Shown: positions 1 to 10,760 of the stretch, piece after piece | Numbering within the stretch: position 1 is the first letter of the stretch | How the letters are laid out: each line of letters begins with the position of its first letter | Assembly (NCBI GenBank): GCA_033439765.1 | Contig: JAULSN010000001.1 | Location: 1,922,001 to 1,986,000, forward strand | DNA from: Lasiosphaeria ovina | Lineage: Eukaryota; Ascomycota; Sordariomycetes; Sordariales; Lasiosphaeriaceae | Direction: 5' to 3' | Length of the DNA: 64,000 nt | Program-made: the position numbers and the translations under genes | The notes under the pieces: model-generated | What the model was told of the DNA's origin: nothing | Databases searched by the model: none | What the model saw: only the letters and a program-made list of their open reading frames with translations

Positions 1-476
1 TCTTTTTAAAGTCTTCAGGGCTGCGTATAACTGTATCACTGTGGATTTGCGGGCTGAGCTAAGCGCATGCTCGTGGTTCTATGTAATTAGATTCAATCTC
101 GGCCACCACGCTCGGGCCGGAGGACTGGCCATGAACTGTCACAGACTAGGACTAAGAACTATGCCCAGGCGGCAAGAGACGCCCCGGTTGACCTGCCGGA
201 TAATCGATATCAGCTGGTAAAGTTTCCCGCTATATTGGGTACCACTGCCAGCACTACCTGGTTCTATTTTAGCCAACATGCGTGACTTGACTCTATTGCA
301 GCTGCTTCCTATCCGCATTTTCCATGTGGCCCATCGAGGGGCCAAAATCAAATTCTTAAGCAACGCTACGGAGCTCATTACCAGGGGCCTCATCCTGCGT
401 AACTAATAGGTGAACCGAAACCCCTCCTATGCGTAACGTTAGTTATGGGTTCCGCAATCAGATAGCCTGGGATGGT
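1..476. other. Left edge, no gene seen
   Basis: No open frame here has coding character, and no RNA gene was recognised. The stretch lies downstream of the broken transporter gene on the minus strand, so it would hold that gene's former 3' region. Confidence 0.5.
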
Positions 477-2013
477 TCAACTCACCGTTCCCTCCAATAT
501 TCCAGATCTTTGGCGCTGGGCCTTGTTGGCACGGTAGAAGTGGGCCGATAACCCTCCGACGAGACAGATCATCAGGATATGAGACCTACACAGTCGTGTC
601 TGCCGATTAACAATAGCACTCGCACCACGGGGCTGCACTTGGTCAACGCACCCGATCGAAACCCACACAGCTGTGGTGTACAGCGGCGCCTCGATGTTGC
701 GGACGATGTAGCTCCCAGCAATCCCGCCAGCGCCGTTGAACATGGTGCGTGCCGCGGCTGTAGAAACGCGCTTCCATTGCCTGCGGTAGCGATGCATGTC
801 AGCTTGGTCCTCCTAGGGAATAGCCCCAACACGGCATACCCGACAATGTTGTTGGCCTGGTAGGCACTCTGAGCCGCCCAATTTGCCACGTACGCGCCCG
901 TGGCGAGGAAGACGCCAAAGTAGCGCGCTCTCGAGTCTCGCGCAAAGCCCAGCGCGGCAAACTCGGTGATCAGACAAGTGGCGTTGAACGTGATGATGGG
1001 CGCTCGGCTCTAGAACTTGTCTGCAAACCAGGATGAGACGAGCACGGGGACGGCAGCGTAGTAGAATGGAGGCGCCGAGAGGACGATGGCCGCGTCCGAC
1101 GAGTAGCCCAGCCCGTTTTGCAGGATGATGGGGACGAAATAAGCAAGCGCGGTCGACACGATGTTCTGCATGAAGAACAGGCAGGCAAACACACGCCCCT
1201 TGAGGTCTTTGGCGTGGACGAGGACCTTTCTCAGGGCAAACTGCTGCGGGATGAGGTCGCCGCGGTCTCTCAAGATGCGCTGCGACACTAGAGCGGCCTC
1301 CTGGGCTGTCAGGAAGCGGTAGCTGCTGCTCGAGTTCTCGGGGAAGTCCACTCTCTACCATTACGTCGCTAGAGCGATGACGTAGGTGCACATCCCTTGC
1401 ACGAGGAACATCCAGCGCCACCCGGTGAGGCCTCCGGGGTTTTCAAGCTTGTTCGGGCCGTAGTTGACCAAGCTCCCAGTGGCGAGGATGATGACTTCTC
1501 CGCTCTGCATATAAGCAAAGCGCAACTGTTGCTCCTGGCGGGGATTCCAAGCGCTGATCAGGTACGCGAGGCCTGGGTAGATGCTAGACATGGCGGCGCT
1601 AAGCAGGATGCGTAGGGCGATCATCTGCTTCTAGGTCTGGACGAAGGCGGTGCAGAGCGTGATGATGCCAAAGGCGAGGGTAATGGCGGAGAACCAGATG
1701 CGGGGGCCGACGAGGCGGACGGCGATGGTGGACGGCAGCTGGAAGACGATGCTCGAGACGGTGAAGGTGAAGATGGCGACGAAGAAGCGGTTCCCCTGGT
1801 TGAGACCCAGGTCGGCGGGCTTCGAGGTGACGGCAGCGCTCGAGATGACGCCCCTGTCGAGGAGGTTGAGGCTGCACAGGATGGCGGCGATGGTGCAAAG
1901 CCGGAAATCGACCTTGCGACGGATGCGCCGCGCTGTACTTGTTCCTGTTCCACATCGTCGACGGCACCGGCAGCGCCGACGGCGTCAGCCTGTCCGTCCT
2001 CTGAGAGCGGCAT
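477..2013 (-). pseudogene. Broken MFS transporter, allantoate/anion permease-like
   Basis: Pieced across frames, the minus strand reads as a nearly complete 12-helix MFS protein of the fungal anion:cation symporter type (Dal5-like). The N-terminal part reads RRKVDFRLCTIAA, LLDRGVISSAAV and PADLGLNQGNRFF. The later part reads NNIVGQWKRVSTAAARTMFN and GAGGIAGSYIVRN. Two introns can still be placed, 839-781 (59 nt) and 651-586 (66 nt), and both restore the family frame. The gene is dead by at least five lesions: a 2-nt frameshift near 1930, and in-frame stops at 1633-1631 (TAG where the family has Trp before KQM), 1363-1361, 1357-1355 and 1012-1010. The start at 2013 gives a short acidic tail before the first helix, as in relatives. 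When intact it would have been a plasma-membrane importer of a small organic anion or peptide; the substrate cannot be told. The transporter reading is firm, and so is the pseudogene status unless the assembly is poor here. Confidence 0.85.
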
Positions 2014-2181
2014 CTTGTCAAGGGCTGCCGCCGCCCAGAGGCTGTTTTTCTTCGGGATTTTTTGGGACAGCTACAGCTGGGTTTGGGTCCTCGGGCTCGT
2101 GTCACGTCGAATACCGAGAGCGAGACCGCCAGCCAGGCACGCACGGCTTTATGAAGTCAGGTTGTTCGTACGAGCGTTGGC

Positions 2182-2759
2182 CACAAGACGGAGCTGCCCC
2201 CGTTCCCGTGGCTGCAGCAGCACCCGGAGCAGATGGCGACGTTTCTGTCCTGGATGACGGCCAACCGCGAGGACCAGCCGAGCTTCTTCGACGTGGTCGA
2301 CTTTGACCGCGAGGTGGCCGCGGGCGCCGACCCGTCCGCGCCGCTCTTCGTCTACTAGGTCAGAGCCGACCCGCTGACCGGGTTCGACGACGGCATCGAG
2401 GCGCAGGCCTACGACTTTTTCACGCCGCAGCCCATCAAAGGTAGGAAACTAGTTCACAACTTCACAACTACCCGCGGAATGTCTAAGAAATGCCCATAGC
2501 TTCCCCGACACACCGCACGTTATCAGTAGTGACTAATATAAAACACAGGCGCCCGCGCGTACTACATGCGCAACACCATGCACGACTGGCCCGACAGCCA
2601 GTGCTGCTCGACATGGCCATGCTGACGTGCCTGGCCGTCGTCGAGCGGTCGCGCGCCGAGTGGGACGCCCTCCTGGACCGCGCCGGGTTTGTCGTCAAGA
2701 CCGTGTGGAGGTATGCAGAAGAGTCGGAGGACTCAGTCATTGTGGCTGTGCCCAAGTGA
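2182..2759 (+). pseudogene. Remnant of a SAM-dependent O-methyltransferase
   Basis: The plus strand keeps three pieces of a fungal plant-type O-methyltransferase (Methyltransf_2 family). The first, from about 2194, has LPPFPWLQQHPEQMATFLSW and SFFDVVDFD, the region before the SAM-binding fold. It ends at a TAG (2356-2358) after PLFVY, where relatives continue into the glycine-rich SAM loop. The second has EAQAYDFFTPQPIKG and, after a well-formed intron (2441-2548, branch ACTAAT), ARAYYMRNTMHDWPD, the catalytic HDW region. The third, in a shifted frame, has LLDMAMLTCLAVVERSRAEW and ends ESEDSVIVAVPK. The SAM loop and about 30 residues after HDWPD are missing, so no active enzyme can be made. 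The upstream N-terminal domain is not found. Such enzymes methylate hydroxyls of secondary metabolites. Together with the dead transporter next door it may be the rest of a lost small-molecule cluster. Confidence 0.8.
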
Positions 2760-3561
2760 TTTATTCATGTGTGGGTGTTTGGGATTGGGTTGGATATTTA
2801 GGTGGTGCACACAATCGTAGTGGCTCTGGTTCCAGCCATGGAGCGTTGGATTTGTGCTATTGTTTTTATTAGAACTGAATGAAACCTTGCTGGTAACTGC
2901 CAGCCTCCGGAATACATGCATTCAATACGAAGATAGCTTCAGGGGCTCGAGTCTCTGCTGTTTCACCTCCGAGGGGTGGGCTGCTGGTGTGTCAACAACG
3001 ACAACGCGACATCTGGCCGTCATCCTTCCCCGCGTCATAAGCAAGAGTACCTAATTAGCCAATGGCAAAACCACAGAGCTGTGAGACAATGACGTGCGTG
3101 TTTTCTTCTGTGGCGCTTTGTTCGTATTTTGAGAGACAAACAGATCTAGACTCCGACGGAGAGGCACAGGGCGGCCTTTGGCGAAACACAGTAGACCCGT
3201 ACTGTGGTTCACAAGACGAGTCACGGGCTCACGGAGGGTGGATGGGGCCAGATATTTCGTCACAGGTCTCGGATGGAGTCTAATTATTCAGTTTTCCGTG
3301 GCTGGCTCGTAAGCCCGCCCCTCCTGCCGGACTCTCTGTCTCGTGGGACCAAACACGCCCCTCTCATACTGCCTCGTGTCACCAACAGAAGTAATATGGG
3401 AGAGAAGGAGGGCTATTTGAAGCCGTGGCCGGTTGCACAGGGCAGGCAGCAGCAGGGGGGCTATCCATAACAGCCTTGATTTTGCTCACCGAATTGTCTC
3501 AGCTGTATTGTGTCTGCCTCAGTAGCAGGCAAACCCACTTTCCAGGGCAGGGTCTCCAAAA
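2760..3561. other. Intergenic, nothing recognised
   Basis: About 800 bases between the methyltransferase remnant and the 3' end of the hydratase gene. Open frames are short and show no protein-like pattern. No tRNA or convincing repeat was seen. Confidence 0.5.
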
Positions 3562-4623
3562 TCAGCCGCTGGTGTCTTGCCCAGGGTCTGCCGCCGCGCC
3601 ACCAAGACAGAGCCAGACGGGCTTCCGCTTGTGCGCAAAAGCGTCGAAGCCCTCACGCGCGTCCTCGCTGCGGGCGTGGAGGGCCATGACGCGGCCGGCC
3701 CAGTCGACGGCGTCCTCGTAGCCGTCGGCTCCGCTGCCTAGGCGGGGGTCCTCGGTAGGGCCGCCGTCGCGGAGACCGTAGTCCTGGCCGTGCAGGCCGG
3801 CCTGGGTCCAGAACGCCCACTTGCCCATGGCGTTCTGCTGGGCGGGCATTTGGGCCAGGCGCTCGACGGTGCGGAGGACCTCGGTGTCGAGGGCGTCGCG
3901 CTGGGCCGCGGGGTCGCCGTCTGCGCCGCCCGAGACGAGGCAGACGCCGGCGTCGGCGAGGTCGGCGGCGGGGACTGTCTCGGCCAGGGCGAGCATGCGG
4001 AAGGCGCGGCCGTTGCCGAGGCGCCGGCTGACGGCGGTGGCGGGGCTCGTGCAGGGCAGACCGAGCGCGGCGCCGGGCAGCTGGAAGTTGGTAGCGGCGG
4101 CGTGGGCGATGGGCAGATCCGTCGACAGGGCCAGCTGGCAGCCGGCGGCTGTGGCCAAGCCGTGGATGCGGCCGACGACGAGCGCCGGGCTGCGGCGGAT
4201 CAGCGACATGACTTCTGCGCAGAGGCGGAAGGTGTCGCGCACGTCGGAGGGGCTGAGGGTGCGCAGCTCGGAGAGGTCGTGGCCCGAGCTGAAGACGGGA
4301 GCGCGCTCGGGAGAGTCGTTGGGGGAGGCAAGCACGAGCACGTTGGGCAGGCCAGCACGGTCTCGTGCCCAGGCCCGGGCAGACACGAGCCAGGCGTAGC
4401 TGGTGTCTTGTATGTGCTTGGAATTGGACGCTTGTTCGAGCTGGGTGAGCATGGGGGGTTTGAAGGGCGGAAGGAACAGACGTTGACCCGTGGCGGGGGA
4501 CGTGTTGTGCGCAATCAGCTGGTCCTGGAGAGAGCGCAGCACCTGGAGCGAGAGGGCATTGCGCCGGCGAGGGTTGGAGAAGTGTACGTATGCCGCATGG
4601 CGAGGGAGCCGAGGGAGCGTCAT
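3562..4623 (-). CDS. Enoyl-CoA hydratase/isomerase family protein
   Basis: A single uninterrupted exon encodes 353 residues of the crotonase fold. Near the N-terminus is HFSNPRRRNALS, the usual first strand with the R-N-A-L motif. At about 110-118 is FSSGHDLSEL, where the backbone amides of the first oxyanion-hole strand (SSGHDL) lie. At about 148-160 is VGRIHGLATAAGCQLALSTD, the second oxyanion-hole loop with its AAGC turn. Then come LGLPCTSPATAVSRRLG and a C-terminal helical part ending with REGFDAFAHKRKPVW, a tail common in ECHDC3-like hydratases. The SSGHDL and HGLATAAGCQLA pattern fits the ECHDC3 subgroup rather than classical short-chain hydratase. An insertion of about 40 residues follows the first strand. 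Likely role is in mitochondrial or peroxisomal acyl-CoA metabolism; no targeting signal is clear. The gene is intact, in contrast to its left neighbours. Confidence 0.85.
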   Translation of the reverse strand: MTLPRLPRHAAYVHFSNPRRRNALSLQVLRSLQDQLIAHNTSPATGQRLFLPPFKPPMLTQLEQASNSKHIQDTSYAWLVSARAWARDRAGLPNVLVLASPNDSPERAPVFSSGHDLSELRTLSPSDVRDTFRLCAEVMSLIRRSPALVVGRIHGLATAAGCQLALSTDLPIAHAAATNFQLPGAALGLPCTSPATAVSRRLGNGRAFRMLALAETVPAADLADAGVCLVSGGADGDPAAQRDALDTEVLRTVERLAQMPAQQNAMGKWAFWTQAGLHGQDYGLRDGGPTEDPRLGSGADGYEDAVDWAGRVMALHARSEDAREGFDAFAHKRKPVWLCLGGAAADPGQDTSG

Positions 4624-5481
4624 TTCGTTCGTTTATGGTGATGCGCAGTTTGGGAGTGGTTCGTGATTGATGTGAGCCCGTGAGGGGTGCGGAGACGAGG
4701 TTTCAGTGGCAGAATCTGCCGAAAACGGACTAATTACGTACTATTTCCCAGAACCTCTACAACCTCCAAATATAAAAACACGTCCGTCGGTCAAAGCTGT
4801 GATTTTCTCTTCTTTCAGCCCCCAAGTCGCATTTCGTTTGTTCAGTCTTGATCCAAACGTCACAAAAACCGAAAGTCCGGCACTTGTGCCCGCGCAGTAA
4901 TTAATCAGAGAAGATGCCGAATTAGGCGAGGGAGGTAATTGGGTGGTTGAACATCCCAGCTCTCTGAATACCCAGTCTCGCTAGTCAAGGCTCTCGACAA
5001 GGGAGGTCCAGCTAAGCTTTCCAGCGAGCCGCCCCCAATACAATGCCGGCTGCCGGGTTGCCGCCCTCGGGCCTATAGGACATGGGCAGTCTGCACTTTT
5101 GGGATCCTGTGAATTCGAGTGTGCATTGCTTTAACCTCGTCTCCCAGCGGCACAGCCGGCCAAGATTCCAAACGAAGTCTTTCTGCTCCTGGCACGCATT
5201 GCACACGAACCACGCCCGCAGAGCCAACGTGTCAGATGATCCAATCGCATCACAGTTCTTATTGGGTGTCATGAAATCACAGATATATTGATGTCTGGCT
5301 GTGGACGGAACAGCAGGCGTGCTGTGCCATGTGGCGCAAATCCCATGCCGCAGTACCAGCCATACAAGGACCGAGGCCACGCGGCAGGCAGAGTAGATGC
5401 CCTTCACCGAGTGTGATGACCGAGTTCGAACAGGAAGGTGATAAAAACCAACAACGGCACAGGGAGCTTGTCACGGTCATC
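4624..5481. other. Intergenic, no gene supported
   Basis: Upstream of the hydratase gene. The first 300 bases are AT-rich, with a TATAAA at about 4770. Frames through 5012-5480 are open by chance on the minus strand but have no recognisable content. The 3' part may include the promoter of the cysteine-rich repeat gene. Confidence 0.4.
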
Positions 5482-6588
5482 ATGCCGAAAGCGTGGGAAT
5501 CGGGCTTGGACGGATGTCGGTTTGTCTTGCTCGCCGCAGCAGGCCTTGCGCCTCTCTCGAGGGATGGAACCCGACGAGGTCCGAGTCTGACGGTCAAGAC
5601 CACGATTCCCGTGAAGCACTTCAGAAAGTTCTATAAAGACCTTGGCTCGTCCACGTTAATGTCCTCTTGCCAGCACCCACTCAGCTGTATCGAAGCATCC
5701 AAGTCACTCCCCAAATCTCCAAACTCGGTTTCACACAAATCCTCCACAAGACGGGTCCACGCACCTACCAGCAGATCTTGGCCTTCAGGCTACCCGAGGG
5801 GCTGGCAGATGGCCCCTACGTGGCGTACGTTGACGACGCCAGCAAGCAGGCCTTCAAGCCGTAAACTGACGAGGTCGCAGCGTCCCTGAATAATTACGCG
5901 TGGCGTGACCCACAACACCTGTGACAGAAAGCGCGGGTACATATCTACACGGGGCACCAGCACGACCGAGAAGACATGCGACAAGAAGTGTGGATGCATT
6001 TCTACACGAGGCACCAACACAGCAGAGAACACCTGCGATAAGAAACGTGGATGCATTTCTAGGCGAGGTGATAGTACGGTAGAGAACACTTGCGACAAAA
6101 GCCGCGGATGCATATTTACACGAGGCACCAACACGGCGGAGAACACCTGCGACAAGAAACGCGGATGCATCTCTACGCGAGACGACAGCGCAGCCGAGGG
6201 AAACTCATGCGACAGAAAACGCGGATGCATCTCTACACGGGGAACCAGCAGCGCCAGCAGCAGCCCCGTCGAGGTGTGCGACAACTCCTGGGTTACGTCC
6301 TGCGGGTGCGGGTACACGCTGGACCACGACAACGCGGACCGGGCCATGGTGGGGATCAGCGAGCAGTGCGGCGACGTGGTGGCCTTTATCTGCTTCGGCG
6401 GGCCCACCGGCAGAAGTCACATCTCCTCCGCCGCGCAGCAGATCACCACCGTCTGCGGGCTAGGTATCGCCGGCTCGGCGGCCCTGGGGCAGGGCCTCTT
6501 CTATGAGCCGACGATCGGCTACATGTGCTACGAGCCGTGCTTGGACTTTTGTGTAAACTCCAAAGTGTCGTTTGCCAGTCACTGCTGA
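5482..6588 (+). CDS. Cysteine-rich protein with 19-residue tandem repeats
   Basis: I do not recognise a family. The supported part is an exon from 5674 to 5860 reading QLYRSIQVTPQISKLGFTQ and then RLPEGLADGPYVAYVDDASK, an intron at 5861-5927 (GTAAAC to GACAG, 67 nt), and a last exon to the stop at 6588. The splice joins the two frames exactly. Without it the first exon meets a TAA at once and the repeat frame has no ATG. The last exon has six units of the type TCDKKRGCISTRGTNTAEN, then a domain with about ten cysteines starting VCDNSWVTSCGCGYTLD and ending VSFASHC. A first exon at 5482-5578 (MPKAWESGLDGCRFVLLAAA) keeps frame and would add a weak hydrophobic leader, but its donor is poor, so the 5' end is tentative. 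The paired cysteines suggest a secreted, disulfide-bonded or cell-wall protein; this is inference. Confidence 0.45.
5920..6270 (+). repeat. 57-bp tandem repeat array, six units
   Basis: Units begin at 5920, 5977, 6034, 6091, 6148 and 6208. All are 57 bp except the fifth (60 bp, one extra codon). Each encodes CD-[KR]-x-x-G-[CY]-I-[SF]-x-R followed by a Thr/Ser/Asn/Glu-rich spacer. The 3' splice site of the preceding intron lies inside unit 1, and unit 6 carries the same GACAG in the same phase. Confidence 0.85.
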
Positions 6589-6859
6589 GTCGTGGCGCGT
6601 GATGGGACGAGGTGGACTAGCTGATTTCCCGGCGAGTTTGGTTCGAGATATTCGAGAGTTGAAGCAGCTGAGAAATTTTATACAGAGTTTGTTTGTAATA
6701 AGTTACAGTTCATAGCAGCCATGAGCCACCGTTTCAAGACTCTACCAAGGTTACAAGAAACCAACCACGAAGTATCAACACTATACACGCACATCTCAGT
6801 GTGATAGGCTAAACAAGAGAGTGAAAATAAAATAAAAAATAAACAGAAAAGAAATCAAG

Positions 6860-8821
6860 TCAGGAGCTAACGACCCCTGACCGCCTTTGATAGGCATTTC
6901 TGGCCCAATAAAAGGCCAGCCCCAGGGCCCAGAGTCCAAGGAGAATGACAGCCTGCGTGGGAGCGAATGCGGCTCCCCGCACAACCACAAAGCCGCTCAC
7001 CAGCGAGAAGATGATGGGGATCAGAATCGTAGGCTTGTACGGCCTGGCAAGGTCGGGCTCGCGAAACCGTAGGACAATCGCGCCAACGACGGTCAGGAAG
7101 AAAAAGGTAAACTCGCCAAGCCCGTTGAATGTCAGCAGCGCTCGGAAGTTGCCAAACAGAATGTACAGGGCCGAGAGGGCCGTCGACAGAATGATGGAGT
7201 TGATTGGGGCGTCGGATTTTGAAGCTTTAGGGGCACCGAGACCGTTTTCCGCAGGTGCAGCAGTATCGTCGTCCGCGGTCCTCTTGATGCCGATGCGTCC
7301 GACGATGCTGAAAACCTCGGGAAACCACTCCATGTTCGCCGCTGCAACCGCCATGCGGCCGGCCACAAACGAGTTGCCGAGCAGGGATCCCGCGACGACG
7401 AGGCAAATGAAGACGGCTGCTAGTATTCCGAAACCAGGGCCGAGGAGAGTACTAAAGGCCGTCTAGTCCATGTCAGCAATGGCATGAAAACAAGATCGCA
7501 GAGATATATGCACGTACCACTGCCACGCTGTCAGAGGTGGAAACGACATTCCAGGGCAACAAGATATAGTAGGCGGCGTTTGCGGTGATGAAGCAGACGA
7601 TGATGGTCGGGAGGGCGGTGTTTATGGCGAGCGGGAGCTGGACCCCCGGCGTTGAGAGTTCTGCCGAGATGTAGATTGCCTGGAAGGCTGTCAGGCTTTC
7701 TTCAGTGCTGCAATTCAAACAATTCAACTCACCTTGTCCCAGCCAGAATACGCCCACAGTGCGGCGTAAAGCGCCGCTGAATAGTGCCCAAACATCTCCC
7801 ACTGGCTCAAACGCGTCCAGTCGGTTATGCTGCCATCAGGGTTGATACTGTCGCGGAAGGCAAACCAGGATTTCTTGAACCAGTCACCGCCGCCGACGTC
7901 CCGGTCTGGCGCAGATGAATGCAGGATTATCACGGCAATCCCAGTCCCGACAACGGCCGCAATGGTGACGAACTTGACGACAACGAAAAAGTTGTTGAGC
8001 CCAGTGCTGGCCTTGGTGCTGATGGAATTGGTGACGCCGATGACCGACAGAATCAAGATAGACAGGATCTTGTGCACCAGCCTATCGCCCTCGCCCGTCA
8101 CGCCGGCGGCAGAGTAGATGCTCTCGACGAAGACAATACTAAGAATAGCGAGCGTAGCAGGCATGACGGCCACGATCCAGGTCCACGCGGCCAGGAACCC
8201 GAACGCGTCTCCGAAAATGTACTTGAGGTACGGCTGCACGCCGCCTGCAGATGGCGTCAGTATGAAACGGCGTGATGCCATTGAGGGGAGGGGAGGGGGG
8301 GCCGCCAGCTCACCTTCTCCCGGGATCGCGGTGCCCAGCTCGGCCATCGTCATGGCGCCAGACCAGGCCAGGACGCCGCCAATGAGCCACACAATCAAGG
8401 CCGCGCCGGGCGACGGCACATTGGTGTCGATGGAGCCGGGCGAGGTAAAAACGCCACTCCCGATGACGATGCTGATGACAATAGCAAACGCCTCGAGGGC
8501 GCCTAGATTGCGTGAAAAAGTGCCGCCGACAACGCCGTGCTCGGGGTCCCATCCGTCTGTCCCATTCGGAGACAGCTCCGCGCTCGCGATGTCGTCGACG
8601 TCGGCGTCGGCGTCATGTGTCGGGGGGTGTTGGCTGCTGAGGAGGGCCGTCCGCTCGCCGTCAACAGAAGCGGGCGTCTCTGAAGACATGGCGTCGTGTT
8701 TCCGGTGGCCGGCGCTGGCTCTGGAGGTCTGGGTTCCCGATCGCGTCTTCCGTGGCGTCGCGGGTGGTGAGAAGACGGGAGGGAAGAAGGTGATGGACGA
8801 GGATGGGCTTGGCTTCTCCAT
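6860..8821 (-). CDS. Amino-acid permease (LAT/APC family)
   Basis: Four exons (8821-8314, 8244-7733, 7679-7518, 7462-6860) give 594 residues. The introns of 69, 53 and 55 nt all have GT-AG ends and restore frame. The product is an APC-superfamily transporter of the LAT type, with about 12 membrane helices. The first helix reads LGALEAFAIVISIVIGSGVF, with the unwound G-S-G-V-F substrate loop. Then come VWLIGGVLAWSGAMTMAELG, GEGGVQPYLKYIFG, and WDKAIYISAELSTPGVQLP, where LAT transporters have the W-D and E-x-x-P signature. The last part ends FYWARNAYQRRSGVVSS. The N-terminal 80 or so residues are a cytosolic Ser/Asp-rich tail. A second Met at about 8691 (MSSETPASVDGER) is an equally good start. 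Relatives include fungal Mup1-type methionine permeases and animal LAT light chains; the substrate is inferred only as a neutral amino acid. No breaks seen. Confidence 0.88.
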
Positions 8822-10342
8822 TTTGCCGCCGCCGAAACGTCGTTAGCGGACCTGACAGGGGGCCAGGGGGCAGCCAACTGCAACGCTCGGCGCTGGCTAC
8901 GCCACAGGCACCAATCCAGCAACCTAATTGGTCGAGGAAATCTGGGGCGCAAATAAGGCCTGGTAGCAGCTGCAGCGTGCTCCTAGCCGCCAATATGTGA
9001 AACCTTGAGGCTAGCAACGAAGAGTCAAATCCCTGGATTTCTGATAATTGCACACGAGACCCAGATACAGACTTGTGCGTTGTCAAATTTCCAGTCAATA
9101 TTTATTAGGGGTATCTTTGACTGAATGGCGTGGGGACAAATCTGTTGAAAAGCGGACCGCCAGTCCAGGGTTCCACTGGCTTTCTCGTCAAAGAGGCGAG
9201 AGATGCGGTGTACTGCACAGTAAAAGGGCACAAAATATCACCAGGGGTGCTATGAAGTGTAGATTCAACGACGTTGTTCTGCAACACCAGGGCAACAGAT
9301 CGTTGTCTTTGTCACAGAGACGCTGTTCAGGAGCTAGACTGCAACACGCTGCTAATTATCCTCCCCCTTGTGTGTGCTGTTGTGGCGAGTCAAGGACGAA
9401 AGCCCTCTAGCAATTCTAGACTAGCATTGAATCCACTTGCGGATGCGAATCTCCTGCAGACTGAAAGCATGCAACCCCTGCCAGCGACCTAGCCGTACTG
9501 TGCAATGTTTTGGCAGTCAGGCCGTCAGAATATTGCATTCACTCTTTCTCCCTGCCGTGACCTTCGACAGATCAAATAACGGAACAGACAGTCACTATCA
9601 GCCCATAAGGAGACTTGGAAGAGAGAAGCGGCATCCGCCCTGGTACCACCTGCAGTAAAGAAATTTCCACACGGCCATTTCACGCACGGCCTGCTCCCAC
9701 ACGTAGAGTTCCAGAAGCATCCATTAGCCAAAGACCTGGAATAGGCAGGCGTGTGGGAGCTTAGACAGGCTGGGAGGCACCCTCAGGTATCCTATTTTCG
9801 GTGTCTTGTTCGGGCCTTCCCCTTGGGCATTGGGCTCGCAGCTTGAGCAAGATTCCCCCCAAGAGATAATAACCCCTCCATCCCACTCCCTTCTTCTTTT
9901 CCTCCCTTCTCGTTCCTCTTTACTCTTCTTCTCCACAACGCAACGGCAAAACCCTCGCCGAACAGCAAGCCAAACCCGCAAAGCCAGCATTCCTTTACAT
10001 CCTATTGTTCCTTTTTGGAATTCATTTTTAATCGGCATTCTTTTCTCTACATCCCTAGAGAGCATCGTCAAACCCCTTTACGGCACTCCGCCCCGGAGAT
10101 AGTCTCTCTGGGACTCCCACAGCGCGCCCACGCCGCCCAGTGCAGCTCCCGTCATACGGCTGCGTTCAGCAACTTCAGCTTTTGCCTTTGGCCATCTCGG
10201 TCCTGCCAGCACTTCTTCAGGTACAGTACCCATCATCTCCTCCACCCATCTCCTCCACCGCGGGCATCTTGACCAGGACATACCACTCATCATCAATACG
10301 CCGTCGGCCGTCCATTAGACGGCGTCCTCCCGCCAGCTGCCA
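8822..10342. other. Intergenic, probable permease promoter, no gene
   Basis: Upstream of the permease. Short frames at 9048-9410 and 9724-10102 are open but have no protein-like pattern. A pyrimidine-rich tract at about 9885-9935 could be a fungal promoter element for something to the right, but no gene follows. Confidence 0.4.
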
Positions 10343-10760
10343 CATTCGTCACCCAGCCGCGGAGAGAGTGCCCAACTCACCACATTTCGACTTTAGTCCG
10401 GCCAGGTGTGCTTGAGTCGCACACACAACCCACATACAAACCACACTCGTCACTTAGCGGCAAGGGGGAGCCCGACTCACCACACTTCGACTTCAGTCTG
10501 GCTAGGTGTGCCTCTGTCGCACACACACACAACCTACATATCCACTACACAACTGTGGAAGTCCCTCCTTGAGCAGAGCCTCATTGAGCAGACGAAATAA
10601 AACACCAACCACACAATCGGCCACTAGCCTCCCATCGGACGGCACCTCCCCTCCCACACCTATCAACCCATGGCAGGGAGGCAGCCCAACTCACCACATT
10701 TCGACTTCAGTTCGGTCGTGTGTGCTTGTGTCTCACACACAACCCACATACCAGCCACAC
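10343..10760 (+). repeat. Diverged repeat of about 100 bp, three copies
   Basis: A unit starting near CGTCACYYAGC and containing CCCAACTCACCACATTTCG, then TTYAGTYYGG, GTGTGC and a CACACACAACCCACATA tail, occurs at about 10343-10447, 10443-10546 and 10655-10760. The first two copies are directly adjacent with a 100-bp period. The third follows after about 110 bp. Copies are roughly 80-90% alike by eye. The CA-rich tail is itself a short microsatellite. Confidence 0.7.

Noticed and set aside
813..1421. 202-codon minus-strand frame
   Set aside because: It is the wrong frame of the transporter pseudogene. The correct frame has clear MFS sequence with stops.
3790..4641. 283-codon plus-strand frame opposite the hydratase
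   Set aside because: Gly/Ala/Arg-rich complement of a GC-rich gene. The minus frame carries crotonase-fold motifs.
5905..5907. GTG as start of the Cys-rich repeat frame
   Set aside because: Nuclear fungal genes rarely start at GTG, and an upstream exon joins in frame through a normal intron.
5790..6407. Long minus-strand frame with an ATG and regular HPRFLSQVFS-type repeats
   Set aside because: It is the complement of the 57-bp repeat. The plus strand has a clean splice that unites two frames and continues into a Cys-rich domain, so the minus frame is a shadow.
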